In this document: piece after piece, positions 25,874 through 34,776 of the stretch
Layout of the letters: the number at the start of each line of letters is the position of its first letter
Position numbering within the stretch: position 1 is the first letter of the stretch
From: Rhodospirillaceae bacterium
GTDB lineage: Bacteria; Pseudomonadota; Alphaproteobacteria; Rhodospirillales; Rhodospirillaceae
NCBI GenBank assembly: GCA_009693785.1
Contig: SHWP01000009.1
Coordinates: forward strand, 1-64,000
Direction of reading: 5' to 3'
DNA length: 64,000 bases
Translations under genes and position numbers: made by a program
The notes under the pieces: model-generated
Databases searched by the model: none
The model's input: only the letters and a program-made list of their open reading frames with translations
What the model was told of the DNA's origin: nothing

Positions 25874-26416
25874 ATGCGTGAATCCAACACGCCCTCGCCG
25901 ATCGAATCGATCATCAACCGCGCTGTTGATTCCATCGCCACGCTTGGCTTTCTATGCCTCGTTTTTATCGCCTTCCTGACCATGATCGACGTGGTCCTGC
26001 GCTATCTCAATCTTGCCCGGTTTGATGGCCTGAAAGACTTGACGGAGGTCGCCTTTGCCGTGGTGATCGCATCGTGTTTTCCGGCGGGCTTGAAAAAAGG
26101 CAATGCCGTGACGGTGCATCTGCTTGGCAAGGCCTTGGGCAATCGTTGGCATGCCTGGTTCGACGTCATCGGCGCGGGGGTCATGTTGGGTCTGTTCGCC
26201 TTGCTTGCGTGGCAATTCACCGCGCTGACATTGCTGTACCAAGAAGCGGGCCGAACCACGTCGACATTGGAATGGCCCACCGCCCCCGTGTGGTGGATCG
26301 TCTCGGCACTCATGATGGCCTGTGTTGTCGTGCAACTTTGGGTCGCAGGCGCTGCGCTGCGGGCCGCGTTCAAGGGCATTCCGCGCCCGAGCCACGGCGA
26401 AAGCATCATGGAATAG
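25874..26416 (+). CDS. dctQ: TRAP transporter small permease (DctQ family)
   Basis: About 180 residues with four membrane helices (IATLGFLCLVFIAFLTMIDVVLRYL, EVAFAVVIASCFPAGLKKGNAVTVHLL, VIGAGVMLGLFALLAWQF, VWWIVSALMMACVVVQLW). The DVVLRY and GNAVTV-type stretches are typical of DctQ. It bridges the binding protein and the large permease. I start it at ATG 25874, two bases after the dctP stop, instead of the TTG used in the track, which overlaps that stop. Confidence 0.92.
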   Translation: MRESNTPSPIESIINRAVDSIATLGFLCLVFIAFLTMIDVVLRYLNLARFDGLKDLTEVAFAVVIASCFPAGLKKGNAVTVHLLGKALGNRWHAWFDVIGAGVMLGLFALLAWQFTALTLLYQEAGRTTSTLEWPTAPVWWIVSALMMACVVVQLWVAGAALRAAFKGIPRPSHGESIME

Positions 26417-26426
26417 GCCGCGCCAC

Positions 26427-27749
26427 GTGGATGTAACCCTCGTTGATCCGGCCGTGATCGGTTCTCTGGCCCTTGTCGCCGTGCTGGGCATGATCGCGCT
26501 GCATGTTCCCATCGGTGCGGCCATGGCCCTTGGCGGTTTCATCGGCACTGGATTGATCATCGGTTTTGGCCCGGCGGTGGCAATTCTGGGTATTGACCCC
26601 TCGCAACAAATCGCCAGCCCCGAGTTGGCAGTGATCGCCTTGTTCTTGTTGATGGGCAACTTCGCAGGTGCGGCGGGCCTATCGGCGGATCTTTACCGCC
26701 TCGCGCAAGCCTTCATCGGTCATCGGCGCGGCGGATTGGCCATGGCCACGGTGGCCTCGTGCGCGGGGTTCGGCGCAGTGTGCGGCTCGTCGTTGGCCAC
26801 GGTGGCCACCATGGCGCGCATCGCCCTGCCCGAAATGAAACAGCGCGGCTATGCGGATTCGCTCTCCACCGGTTCGATTGCCTCAGGCGCGACACTGGGC
26901 ATCATCGTGCCGCCCTCGGTGATCATGGTGCTCTACGCCATCCTGACCGAGCAATTCATCACCGCCTTGTTTGTGGCTGCCGTCGTACCCGCCATCATCG
27001 CCACTGTGGGTTACTTGATTGCCGTGCGCGCATCTGTCGCGCTCAACCCCGAGGCCGGACCAGCGGGCCCGCGCGCACCGTGGCCGGAACGCTGGAAAGC
27101 CGTGAAAGAAAGTTGGGGCGTGCTCTTGCTCGCGGTGTTGGTCTCGGGTGGTATTTATTCAGGTATCTTCACCGTCAATGAAGCCGCCTCCGTGGGGGCG
27201 GCCTTGGCAATTATTTTCGCCTGGGCACGCGGACGGTTAAACCGCACATCATTCTTCAAGAGTTTGAAAGAAACTGCCGCCTCCACCGCGCTGATTTACC
27301 TGATCATCATTGGCGCTAATATTTTCGGCTACTGCATTTCACTCTCGCACATCCCCGATATCATCATCACCGCCATCGAGGCACTGCCGATCCCCGACCT
27401 CATGATCATTTACCTGATACTGGCCATGTATATCGTGCTGGGCGCGATCTTCGATGAAGTCGCCGCCATGGTGATTACTCTGCCCTTCGTGTTCCCCGTG
27501 ATTACGGCGATGGGTTACGACCCGGTGTGGTGGGGCATCATCAACGTGGTGGTGATCGAAATTGGCATGATCATGCCGCCCATCGGGATCAATGTGTTTG
27601 TGATGCAGGGCATGGCGCCCGGCACCAGCTTGCGCACGATTTACACCGGCGTGATGCCCTTCGTGGTGGCCGATATCATCCGGCTGATTATTCTCGTGGC
27701 GCTGCCAGCCCTAACATTATGGCTGCCGAAGCTGGTGGGGCTGATGTGA
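26427..27749 (+). CDS. dctM: TRAP transporter large permease (DctM family)
   Basis: About 440 residues and roughly twelve membrane helices. Family motifs: FLLMGNFAGAAGLSADLYRLAQAFIGHRRGGLAMATVASCAGFGAVCGSSLATVATM and GSIASGATLGIIVPPSVIMVLYAI, with a second repeat ending in MIMPPIGINVFVMQGMAPG. It couples Na+ or H+ flow to solute import. The track start at 26322 lies inside dctQ; the likely start is GTG 26427 (VDVTLVDPAVIG), ten bases after the dctQ stop. A stem-loop six bases after the stop probably ends the operon. Confidence 0.92.
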   Translation: MDVTLVDPAVIGSLALVAVLGMIALHVPIGAAMALGGFIGTGLIIGFGPAVAILGIDPSQQIASPELAVIALFLLMGNFAGAAGLSADLYRLAQAFIGHRRGGLAMATVASCAGFGAVCGSSLATVATMARIALPEMKQRGYADSLSTGSIASGATLGIIVPPSVIMVLYAILTEQFITALFVAAVVPAIIATVGYLIAVRASVALNPEAGPAGPRAPWPERWKAVKESWGVLLLAVLVSGGIYSGIFTVNEAASVGAALAIIFAWARGRLNRTSFFKSLKETAASTALIYLIIIGANIFGYCISLSHIPDIIITAIEALPIPDLMIIYLILAMYIVLGAIFDEVAAMVITLPFVFPVITAMGYDPVWWGIINVVVIEIGMIMPPIGINVFVMQGMAPGTSLRTIYTGVMPFVVADIIRLIILVALPALTLWLPKLVGLM

Positions 27750-27754
27750 CGCTT

Positions 27755-27794
27755 AGAGCGAGCCGCGTAAATTCAGAATCGAACGGCTCGCTCT
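27755..27794 (+). terminator. Probable terminator of the TRAP operon
   Basis: AGAGCGAGCCG and CGGCTCGCTCT form a perfect 11-bp stem with an 18-base loop, six bases after the dctM stop and followed by a moderately T-rich stretch (ATCTATTTGTTGG). The long loop makes it a weaker candidate than a textbook terminator. Confidence 0.6.
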
Positions 27795-27806
27795 ATCTAT
27801 TTGTTG

Positions 27807-27857
27807 GCGCATCGTTTTTTGCCGAAAACCGGAAGCCCACTTTTCGGCACGATGCGC
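27807..27857. repeat. Dispersed palindromic repeat of alphaproteobacterial type
   Basis: GCGCATCGTTTTTTGCCGAAAA-ccggaagcccac-TTTTCGGCACGATGCGC is a long inverted repeat whose arms match except for an internal T-run. The core (GCCGAAAACCGG...CCCACTTTTCGGC) is strongly reminiscent of palindromic units scattered through Rhizobiales-type genomes. It fills the gap between convergent genes and abuts the stop codon of the membrane-protein gene. Confidence 0.7.
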
Positions 27858-28243
27858 TAGCCAAAAAGCCGGGCGGCAACAAACGCGAAGAAGAACCCCA
27901 CGGCATAGATGCCAAGCGAGCTGTAGAACGTAACTGTTCCGAATAACCTCAGGCGCTGGCACGCGAGCGCCAGCTTGGGGTCTGCCGGGCACGGCGTACC
28001 CCGATTCACATAACGCGCGACGCCAACCAGCGCCAACATCGCCCCGGCCACGCCAAAGACGATACCCTTGTGCTCGGACAATACAATAAGCTGCGGCACC
28101 GCGCTAACCAGCCCCGCCAAAGCCGCACCCGCGCCTATCGACACCAGCAAGGCTGGCAACGCGCAGCACACCAAGCATCCGCCCGAAAAGAACAGACTCA
28201 ACGTCGACGCGGCGATCTCGCGCGTGGCGATCCGATCGATCAT
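27857..28243 (-). CDS. Small Cys-containing membrane protein, MerT-like
   Basis: 128 residues with about three to four membrane helices. The N-terminal helix has the vicinal Cys motif GGCLVCCALPALLVSIGAGAALAGLVS, like the metal-binding first helix of mercuric and related metal transporters; a further CPADPKLALAC pair lies in a loop. Directly upstream is a MerP-like periplasmic metal-binding protein, so the two probably move a soft metal cation across the inner membrane. No merA or merR-type gene is adjacent, so mercury is not established; copper or another metal is possible. Confidence 0.7.
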   Translation of the reverse strand: MIDRIATREIAASTLSLFFSGGCLVCCALPALLVSIGAGAALAGLVSAVPQLIVLSEHKGIVFGVAGAMLALVGVARYVNRGTPCPADPKLALACQRLRLFGTVTFYSSLGIYAVGFFFAFVAARLFG

Positions 28244-28252
28244 AGGGTTCGC

Positions 28253-28537
28253 TTAAGGCTGGCGGTCGATACCGACCACCGCGTACCCGGCATCGGTGAT
28301 CAACTTGGTCACGGTGTCATCGGCCAGCGTGACCTCGGGCTTGGTATGAACCGTGACCTTCCGGCCTTCGAGGTCGACCTTGATGTCGGCCACGGCAGCT
28401 TGCTTCTTGAAGGATTTTTCGATGCCGGTGGCGCAAAACGCACAAACCATGCCGTTAACCGTGGCAACGATGGTTTCGGCCTGCGCCGTTGGCGCGGCCA
28501 GCATGGCAAGAATGAGGAAGTAACGTGTGTGTCGCAT
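28253..28537 (-). CDS. Periplasmic heavy-metal-associated (HMA) domain protein, MerP-like
   Basis: 94 residues. Signal peptide MRHTRYFLILAMLAAPTAQA, then a single HMA domain with the CxxC metal site in VNGMVCAFCATGIEKSFKKQ and the closing LITDAGYAVVGI. It binds a soft metal in the periplasm and likely passes it to the MerT-like protein encoded nine bases downstream. It is probably co-transcribed with the outer-membrane-like and Cys-rich genes upstream. Confidence 0.85.
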   Translation of the reverse strand: MRHTRYFLILAMLAAPTAQAETIVATVNGMVCAFCATGIEKSFKKQAAVADIKVDLEGRKVTVHTKPEVTLADDTVTKLITDAGYAVVGIDRQP

Positions 28538-28549
28538 GATGCACCTATC

Positions 28550-29194
28550 TTAAAACTGTTGAGCCCAATTGAACATCACTTCTCCGCGCGTATTAACCCC
28601 GCCCTCAACCAGCAATGCCTTGTAAAACAGGCGGACCAGCGGCGTGACAGCAGTGCTGCGGTTTTTGGCGGGGTGATGGTCGACCTGAACCATGATCCAG
28701 GTATTGATGTCATCGTAGTTGGCCAGATACGGCGCGAACCCGATGCGGGCGCGCTGCCAGGCCGATTTTTCGATGTGATCGGCGTACATCAAGCGCAGCT
28801 CGTAGGAGGTAAAAATGCGCCGGGTTTCGTAATCGGCTAGCATGCCCGTCCATGCCGCGAAGCGGGTTTTGCCAGGGCCCGGACCATCGTCATGCGCAAA
28901 CCCAACGCCGGTCATGGTGAAAATGTTGCCTTGGCCGTCGGGCATATTCCAACGTTTCACTAGTGTGTTCACCTGTGGTCCGAAGACGGTGAACTTGTCG
29001 CCGTGGATTTCCTTCTTGCCGTAGAAACCAACCGCGATTTTTGGCGTGAGGGTGTAATCGAGGGCAAGCGTGGAGCCGGTTTCGTCGTTCTCCTGCATGA
29101 TCATCGTGCCGCCGACGTATGAGATCGGCTTGGCGAGGGCGGATGCACCCAAGAACAACACCGTCGCAACAAGAACGCTTCTTGAAATTTCCAT
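28550..29194 (-). CDS. Secreted beta-rich (probable outer-membrane) protein of a metal operon
   Basis: About 214 residues from ATG 29194, which starts a good signal peptide (MEISRSVLVATVLFLGASALA). The track's 326-aa version adds 112 residues lying out of frame under the neighbouring Cys-rich gene and is rejected. Alternating hydrophobic/polar strands (SYVGGTMIMQENDETGSTLALDYTLTPKIAVGFYG, ending in NWAQQF with a terminal Phe) look like a small outer-membrane beta barrel. It lies between the Cys-rich exported protein and the MerP-like gene. The precise family is not recognised. Confidence 0.65.
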   Translation of the reverse strand: MEISRSVLVATVLFLGASALAKPISYVGGTMIMQENDETGSTLALDYTLTPKIAVGFYGKKEIHGDKFTVFGPQVNTLVKRWNMPDGQGNIFTMTGVGFAHDDGPGPGKTRFAAWTGMLADYETRRIFTSYELRLMYADHIEKSAWQRARIGFAPYLANYDDINTWIMVQVDHHPAKNRSTAVTPLVRLFYKALLVEGGVNTRGEVMFNWAQQF

Positions 29195-29294
29195 AGCAAT
29201 TAAATCCAAGGCCTGAGTGGCAGCCGTCACAAGACGACGGCTTGCGCATGACTTTAGGGTGAGGGAGCGGCGCGGAATCAAATCCCGCGAGCGC

Positions 29295-29618
29295 TCAGGC
29301 CGTTGGAGGGGGCAATAACGGTGGGCGGGCAACTGAGGTATATGCGCTGCTTGTACCGTAGCCAACAGTGGTCGTTGCGACGTGGGCCACAGGCGAGAAC
29401 GACAAATCTGCAATAACCTGATTGCCGCACATCGCGCCACAGCCCTGATCGAGGCTACAGGCATCGGGGTTACAGCCAGCATCGGGCGGGCACTGACAGT
29501 CCGACGACAGAGCCATGGACGCCGCTGCATGATGGTTCAATGCGTGCGTACCGGCGAGGCCCGCCAAGATGAGGGCCACAACCAAGACTCGCGAGACAAT
29601 GCGGCGCACGGAATTCAT
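29295..29618 (-). CDS. Small exported Cys-rich protein, possibly metal-binding
   Basis: 107 residues. A membrane/signal segment (VLVVALILAGLAGTHA) is followed by HHAAA and a Cys cluster CQCPPDAGCNPDACSLDQGCGAMC, seven cysteines within about 25 residues, well suited to hold metal ions. It is the first gene of a four-gene minus-strand run that continues with an outer-membrane-like protein, a MerP-like and a MerT-like protein, so a role in metal sensing or sequestration fits (inference). I do not recognise a named family. Confidence 0.65.
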   Translation of the reverse strand: MNSVRRIVSRVLVVALILAGLAGTHALNHHAAASMALSSDCQCPPDAGCNPDACSLDQGCGAMCGNQVIADLSFSPVAHVATTTVGYGTSSAYTSVARPPLLPPPTA

Positions 29619-29659
29619 GACGGCAGACTAACGCGGATTTTCAGGCCAAGAAAATCACA

Positions 29660-29676
29660 ACTCCGTCAGACGGAGT
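29660..29676 (-). terminator. Likely terminator of frmA
   Basis: ACTCCGT-ctg-ACGGAGT (minus strand) is a compact 7-bp stem with a three-base loop just past the frmA stop, followed by TGTGATTTTCTT. Confidence 0.55.
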
Positions 29677-29678
29677 CC

Positions 29679-30788
<1,110 letters not shown>

Positions 30789-30850
30789 TCAAGCTCCAGG
30801 TTAAAAATAATAGCTAAAAATGACGGCGCAGATTGGCCGAGATTCGCGCA

Positions 30851-30887
30851 AAGGAAAACCCCGGATCGGGAGTTGCCCGATCCGGGG
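30851..30887 (-). terminator. Strong rho-independent terminator of the VOC gene
   Basis: On the minus strand CCCCGGATCGGG and CCCGATCCGGGG form a perfect 12-bp GC-rich stem with a five-base loop, followed by TTTTCCTT. It lies 25 bases after the VOC gene's stop codon. Confidence 0.9.
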
Positions 30888-30912
30888 TGGAATGGGTTTC
30901 AGCAAATCCTTG

Positions 30913-31989
30913 TTATGCCTGGATGACCTCGACAAGCTCGCCCACGGCCCCTTGAATCGTGAAGCCCTTGGGCCGAATCCCGCCTGGCATGGGAAAGGCC
31001 CCCTCGCCGACCGGCTTGATACCGGCGGCCTTGCACATCGCCCGGCATTTATCGAGGTCTTTAACTTGCATGGTGATCATGGCCAGGCCCGTCTTGTCGA
31101 GCGCACAGGGGTAAAGGCGCCCTTCAGGCATTTTGAATTCCCAAATCTCCATGGACACATTGCCCAAGGTCCCCCACAGGAAATAAGTTTCGCGTGGCGC
31201 GCCGATCAACTCGTTGCAATTGCGCTGATGGCAATCCATCTGGCTGGTGCGTTTCAGTCCAAACGCCTTCAAATAAAACTCCTCGACCGGGCGCTGATCG
31301 AGGCTGACTAAGGAACAGCCACCCGCTGGCGTATGCAAACTGGGCTCTTTCCACTCTGGCCGGTCGTTGCGCAAGTTGATGGTGATGAAAAGTTGCTCTC
31401 CACCAGGTCCGAACGGCGCATAACTCATGACGTCCAGATCGCGCCGATCACCCTCAGCGCGGAAGAAATAGTACCGCGGCGGTGAGATCATTGGTGTGCC
31501 TGCCGAAGCCAGTGCATGGTATGATTCCGCGGCATCGCGCGCGCCGCCCTCCATCACCAGCAAACCCGGATCCCAGCAGTTGGCCGGAGGCACTTTGCCG
31601 CCTGCCCTCGGGCGGATCTCTTCGGCGTCGGGTGCTGCTTCAAGAATACGGATGGTCGCGCCACGCGTTGATTTCGGCGAGCCAATCAAGGCACAGCGTC
31701 GGCCAGCCTTGCCAGCGCCAGGTGCGGTGGACATTGTCTCGGAAAGCTTGCTGTCCGAGAGCAATTCAAAACCCATCACCTGGGTATAGAATTTGATGCT
31801 TGCATCGACATCCTTTGAGACCGTGGTAAAGGCCGCCACCTTAACCTCAAGCGGGTTTGAGCCCTCCATCGGCACCAGGGGCCAGCCCATATGCCTTATC
31901 GGTTCGGCCGCCAATGCCTGCCCGCCTAACAAAGCCGGGGCCAGCCCAGCGCCCGCTTTCAAAATATTCCTGCGTTCAAACTTGCTCAT
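30913..31989 (-). CDS. Tat-exported VOC (glyoxalase/dioxygenase-fold) protein
   Basis: About 358 residues from ATG 31989 (the track adds ten residues). The leader MSKFERRNILKAGAGLAPALLGGQALAA has a twin-arginine motif (RRNILK). Two vicinal-oxygen-chelate repeats follow: one from about VKVAAFTTVSKDVDASIKFYTQVMGFELL and a second around GGCSLVSLDQRPVEEFYLKAFGLKRTSQ with LAMITMQVKDLDKCRAMC. The fold supports metal-dependent isomerases, dioxygenases or resistance proteins; the reaction cannot be told. Folding before export via Tat fits a metal-cofactor enzyme. It is downstream of a TonB receptor in the same direction. Confidence 0.82.
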   Translation of the reverse strand: MSKFERRNILKAGAGLAPALLGGQALAAEPIRHMGWPLVPMEGSNPLEVKVAAFTTVSKDVDASIKFYTQVMGFELLSDSKLSETMSTAPGAGKAGRRCALIGSPKSTRGATIRILEAAPDAEEIRPRAGGKVPPANCWDPGLLVMEGGARDAAESYHALASAGTPMISPPRYYFFRAEGDRRDLDVMSYAPFGPGGEQLFITINLRNDRPEWKEPSLHTPAGGCSLVSLDQRPVEEFYLKAFGLKRTSQMDCHQRNCNELIGAPRETYFLWGTLGNVSMEIWEFKMPEGRLYPCALDKTGLAMITMQVKDLDKCRAMCKAAGIKPVGEGAFPMPGGIRPKGFTIQGAVGELVEVIQA

Positions 31990-32020
31990 GACAGCGCGCC
32001 CTTTATTTTGAGATGCCATA

Positions 32021-32058
32021 AAGAAAAACCGGGCAAGCGATAAATCACTTGCCCGGTT
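32021..32058 (-). terminator. Rho-independent terminator of the TonB-receptor gene
   Basis: On the minus strand AACCGGGCAAG and CTTGCCCGGTT form a perfect 11-bp stem with a ten-base loop, followed by a T-run (TTTTTCTTT). It sits 27 bases after the receptor's stop codon. Confidence 0.85.
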
Positions 32059-32084
32059 GGTTGGTCGATAAATGTTCGCTCGCG

Positions 32085-34448
32085 TTAGAAGCTGTAGTTC
32101 GCCCTGATCCCAAGCATGCGCTTGTCAGGCAAGCCATAACGAATTTCTTGGCCGGTGGCGAACGTGAACAGCGCCTCCGGTCCAAGCGTCGCATCGACTG
32201 CGGTCGTGTCTTTGGTGAGGTTTTTCACGAAGGCTTCAAGGCCCATATTGTCGTTGCGAATGCCAAGGCGGAGGTTGACATTGGTCTTGGATCCCACCGA
32301 CGCGGCATTAGCGAACTCGACGAAGAATTTACCGCGATGAGTATAGTCGATGCGGCCATACCAGTCGAAATTGCTGGTTAGCTGGTCGGTATACTCGCTT
32401 GAGAGCGACCACGAATGCTTCGGTGCTTGCGGCAGCCGGTTGCCAACGCCGTTTGTGGTGCCACGGATCGTCAAGCAGTCGCCGCAGGTAAAGACGCGGA
32501 TGCTTGAATCACTGTAGCCAAAGGTGCCGGAAAAATTGAGCTGCTCGGTGACTTGGAACTCGCCTTCAAGCTCGGCCCCCTTCAGATTGACCGAACCGAC
32601 ATTGGACACGGCTTGAATCTGATTCACACCACCTGTGGGCAAGGTGAAGATGATATTGACTGGCACCTGCCCGTTTCTCCAAAACGCCTTATAGAGCGCA
32701 AGGCGGGTCTGGACACGGCCATCCAACCACGTCGATTTTAAGCCGATCTCGTAGTTGTCGAGGCGTTCTTCGTCAAACGGAATATTGACGCCGAGCGCAG
32801 TAAATTGCGCCAAGACCGACGGTGGTTGGATCGCCAAGTTCGCGTTGAAACCACCTGGACGGAACCCGCGTGACCACAGCGCATAGGCTGTGGAGTTTTC
32901 GGTGTAGTTGTAATCAACTGTTACGCGCGGTGCGACGCTCGTGAAGGTTTTCTTGAACAATGGGCCGCCACCGACAATCAGCGCGCCAGTCGATGTCGTT
33001 AAAGCCTGTTGTTCAATTTTATCCCGCTGATAGCGAACTTCACCGCTCACCGTCAGATCAGGCATCACGTCGTAGTAGACGCCACCGAAAACCGAAGGCG
33101 TGTGGCTTTCACTCCGCGTGGTGCTCGACAACACAAGATTGCCAATCGGCGTGGTGCCATAGACGCCCGCGCCGCCAGGATTTTTGAATTTCAGATAGTT
33201 CGCACCAGCGAGAAAGCGAAGGTCGCGATCGCCTGGAGATGTCAGGCGTAATTCCTGGTTAAAGTCGCGATTCCTACCCTGGACCATGACCAGCCACAGG
33301 ATGTAAGGCCGCACACCTGGGGCTGTGCTAAAGGTGTTACGAACGTTCTGTCCATCACGGAAAGAAAGGTTGGAGATCTGAGAAACTTTCTCTTTGCGGA
33401 ACGCCGTGATCGACGTGAGGTTGTAACCTTCAGGCGACGTATAATCGATCACCATGTTGGTTTGGAGAGAATCGCGCCTCAGGCCGCCGTGCTGCAAGTA
33501 ATGGGGATCAAACGCAGTCGGGAACTTGGCGACATTATCGATCAGAACACCGCGCGCCGCTGCGTCAATTGTCCATTGCGCCGAGATATATGACGCCGGG
33601 AACTGGTCGGCCTTCGGGATCGTGCCGCAAAACCACAACCCGCCATTGCGCGTGCCGCCAAGGTTGCACGGCAGGTCGGCAGGCGGTTTCATGGCAAGTT
33701 GCGCTGGCGGGCCGTCGTCATCTTTGAAGCGCGTGGCGTAAATCTTGACTTTCAAGCTATCGGTAGGCGTGAAGACTGCTTGGCCCGTAACTGATTTGGT
33801 CGACTGCTGACCCAGCTTACTGCCAGTGTCGGCAAAGTTGATGTATTGGCCACCCTTATTCATGTAATGTCCGTTGATACGGATCGCAAATCGCTCGGCG
33901 ACGACAGGGCCTTCCAAACTCACCGAACTATCTGTTGAACCGAAGCTGCTGTATTCAGCCTTTACGCGCCCTTTGAATTCATCCGATGGATCTTTGGTGA
34001 CGTAATTGACGGCGCCTGTAAAAGTCGACCGGCCAAAGTAGGCGCTTTGCGGCCCCTTCAGCACTTCGATGCGAGCGACGTCGGTCACCTCTGGCGTCGC
34101 ACTGCCGAGGACTGGCGCGCCATCGACGAACAACAATCCTGGCGCGATCGAGAAACCGCGAAAGACGATTTGTTTGCCCGAGCGGTCATTGCGCCCCGAG
34201 CCACCGCCCACCTGACTGACAGAAAATAAACCTGGCGTGAAACTCGACACTTCGGAGAGTGAGGTTAACCCGATAGACTCAATCGACTTGGCTGTGAAGG
34301 CGGTGATCGCCAACGGAACCTGCATCAAACTTTCTTCGCGCTTACGCGCGGTGACCACAATTTCTTCCAGCTTGACGTCTTGCGCCTGGACCCCTGACGC
34401 GAACATCACCAGAGCCGTCGTTAGTAGCAATCCCTTACGGCATGTCAT
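32085..34448 (-). CDS. TonB-dependent receptor, copy 1
   Basis: 787 residues. Signal peptide MTCRKGLLLTTALVMFASGVQA, then a TonB-box-like DVKLEEIVVTARKREESLMQVP and the plug domain (IESIGLTSLSEVSSFTPGLFSVSQ, RIEVLKGPQSAYFGRSTFTGAVNYVTKDP). The remaining roughly 600 residues form the beta barrel, ending in GIRANYSF with a terminal Phe for BAM recognition. GGGGGAGAG six bases upstream supports the start. It actively imports a substrate too large for porins. It is divergent from the M24 peptidase gene, with a 328-base control region between them, and is not closely related to the tandem pair at 38-43 kb. Confidence 0.93.
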   Translation of the reverse strand: MTCRKGLLLTTALVMFASGVQAQDVKLEEIVVTARKREESLMQVPLAITAFTAKSIESIGLTSLSEVSSFTPGLFSVSQVGGGSGRNDRSGKQIVFRGFSIAPGLLFVDGAPVLGSATPEVTDVARIEVLKGPQSAYFGRSTFTGAVNYVTKDPSDEFKGRVKAEYSSFGSTDSSVSLEGPVVAERFAIRINGHYMNKGGQYINFADTGSKLGQQSTKSVTGQAVFTPTDSLKVKIYATRFKDDDGPPAQLAMKPPADLPCNLGGTRNGGLWFCGTIPKADQFPASYISAQWTIDAAARGVLIDNVAKFPTAFDPHYLQHGGLRRDSLQTNMVIDYTSPEGYNLTSITAFRKEKVSQISNLSFRDGQNVRNTFSTAPGVRPYILWLVMVQGRNRDFNQELRLTSPGDRDLRFLAGANYLKFKNPGGAGVYGTTPIGNLVLSSTTRSESHTPSVFGGVYYDVMPDLTVSGEVRYQRDKIEQQALTTSTGALIVGGGPLFKKTFTSVAPRVTVDYNYTENSTAYALWSRGFRPGGFNANLAIQPPSVLAQFTALGVNIPFDEERLDNYEIGLKSTWLDGRVQTRLALYKAFWRNGQVPVNIIFTLPTGGVNQIQAVSNVGSVNLKGAELEGEFQVTEQLNFSGTFGYSDSSIRVFTCGDCLTIRGTTNGVGNRLPQAPKHSWSLSSEYTDQLTSNFDWYGRIDYTHRGKFFVEFANAASVGSKTNVNLRLGIRNDNMGLEAFVKNLTKDTTAVDATLGPEALFTFATGQEIRYGLPDKRMLGIRANYSF

Positions 34449-34776
34449 GCGTAGCTCTCCCCCTTAAAACCATTGATGCGAAGGCACTGTATCGCAGATA
34501 CCTGAGTTAACGTGTGCACGCCTTCACCAAGACCGTGCCATTGTACACATGCCCGGGTTGCCCCGCAAATCCGCAGGATCACAATTTTGAAGCATGCCCA
34601 GGGAGTGATAAGGATTAATGCGCGTGTTAGGGGCGCTCGCAAAGTAAGATTAAGAACTTATCAGACAAGCCGTGCAGGCTTCTATTTATCCATGATTTAT
34701 TCATTGTTCGCTTCTCGCTTTTCCAAACCGCTGACCAGGCGCATGATCGGCACCCAATTTATGAGGAGAGTAGGCC
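34449..34776. other. Divergent promoter region between the TonB receptor and the M24 peptidase gene
   Basis: About 328 bases with no supportable gene; the 112-aa ORF here is Arg/Cys-rich and looks spurious. The right half is AT-rich (TATTTATCCATGATTTATTCATTG near 34682), as expected for a promoter, and ends in GAGGAGAGTAGGCC before ATG 34777, a strong ribosome-binding site. No clear operator palindrome was seen. Confidence 0.45.

Noticed and set aside
27857-28537. A classical mercury-resistance (mer) operon
   Set aside because: Only MerP-like and MerT-like genes are present; no MerA reductase, MerR regulator or mer-type operator was seen.
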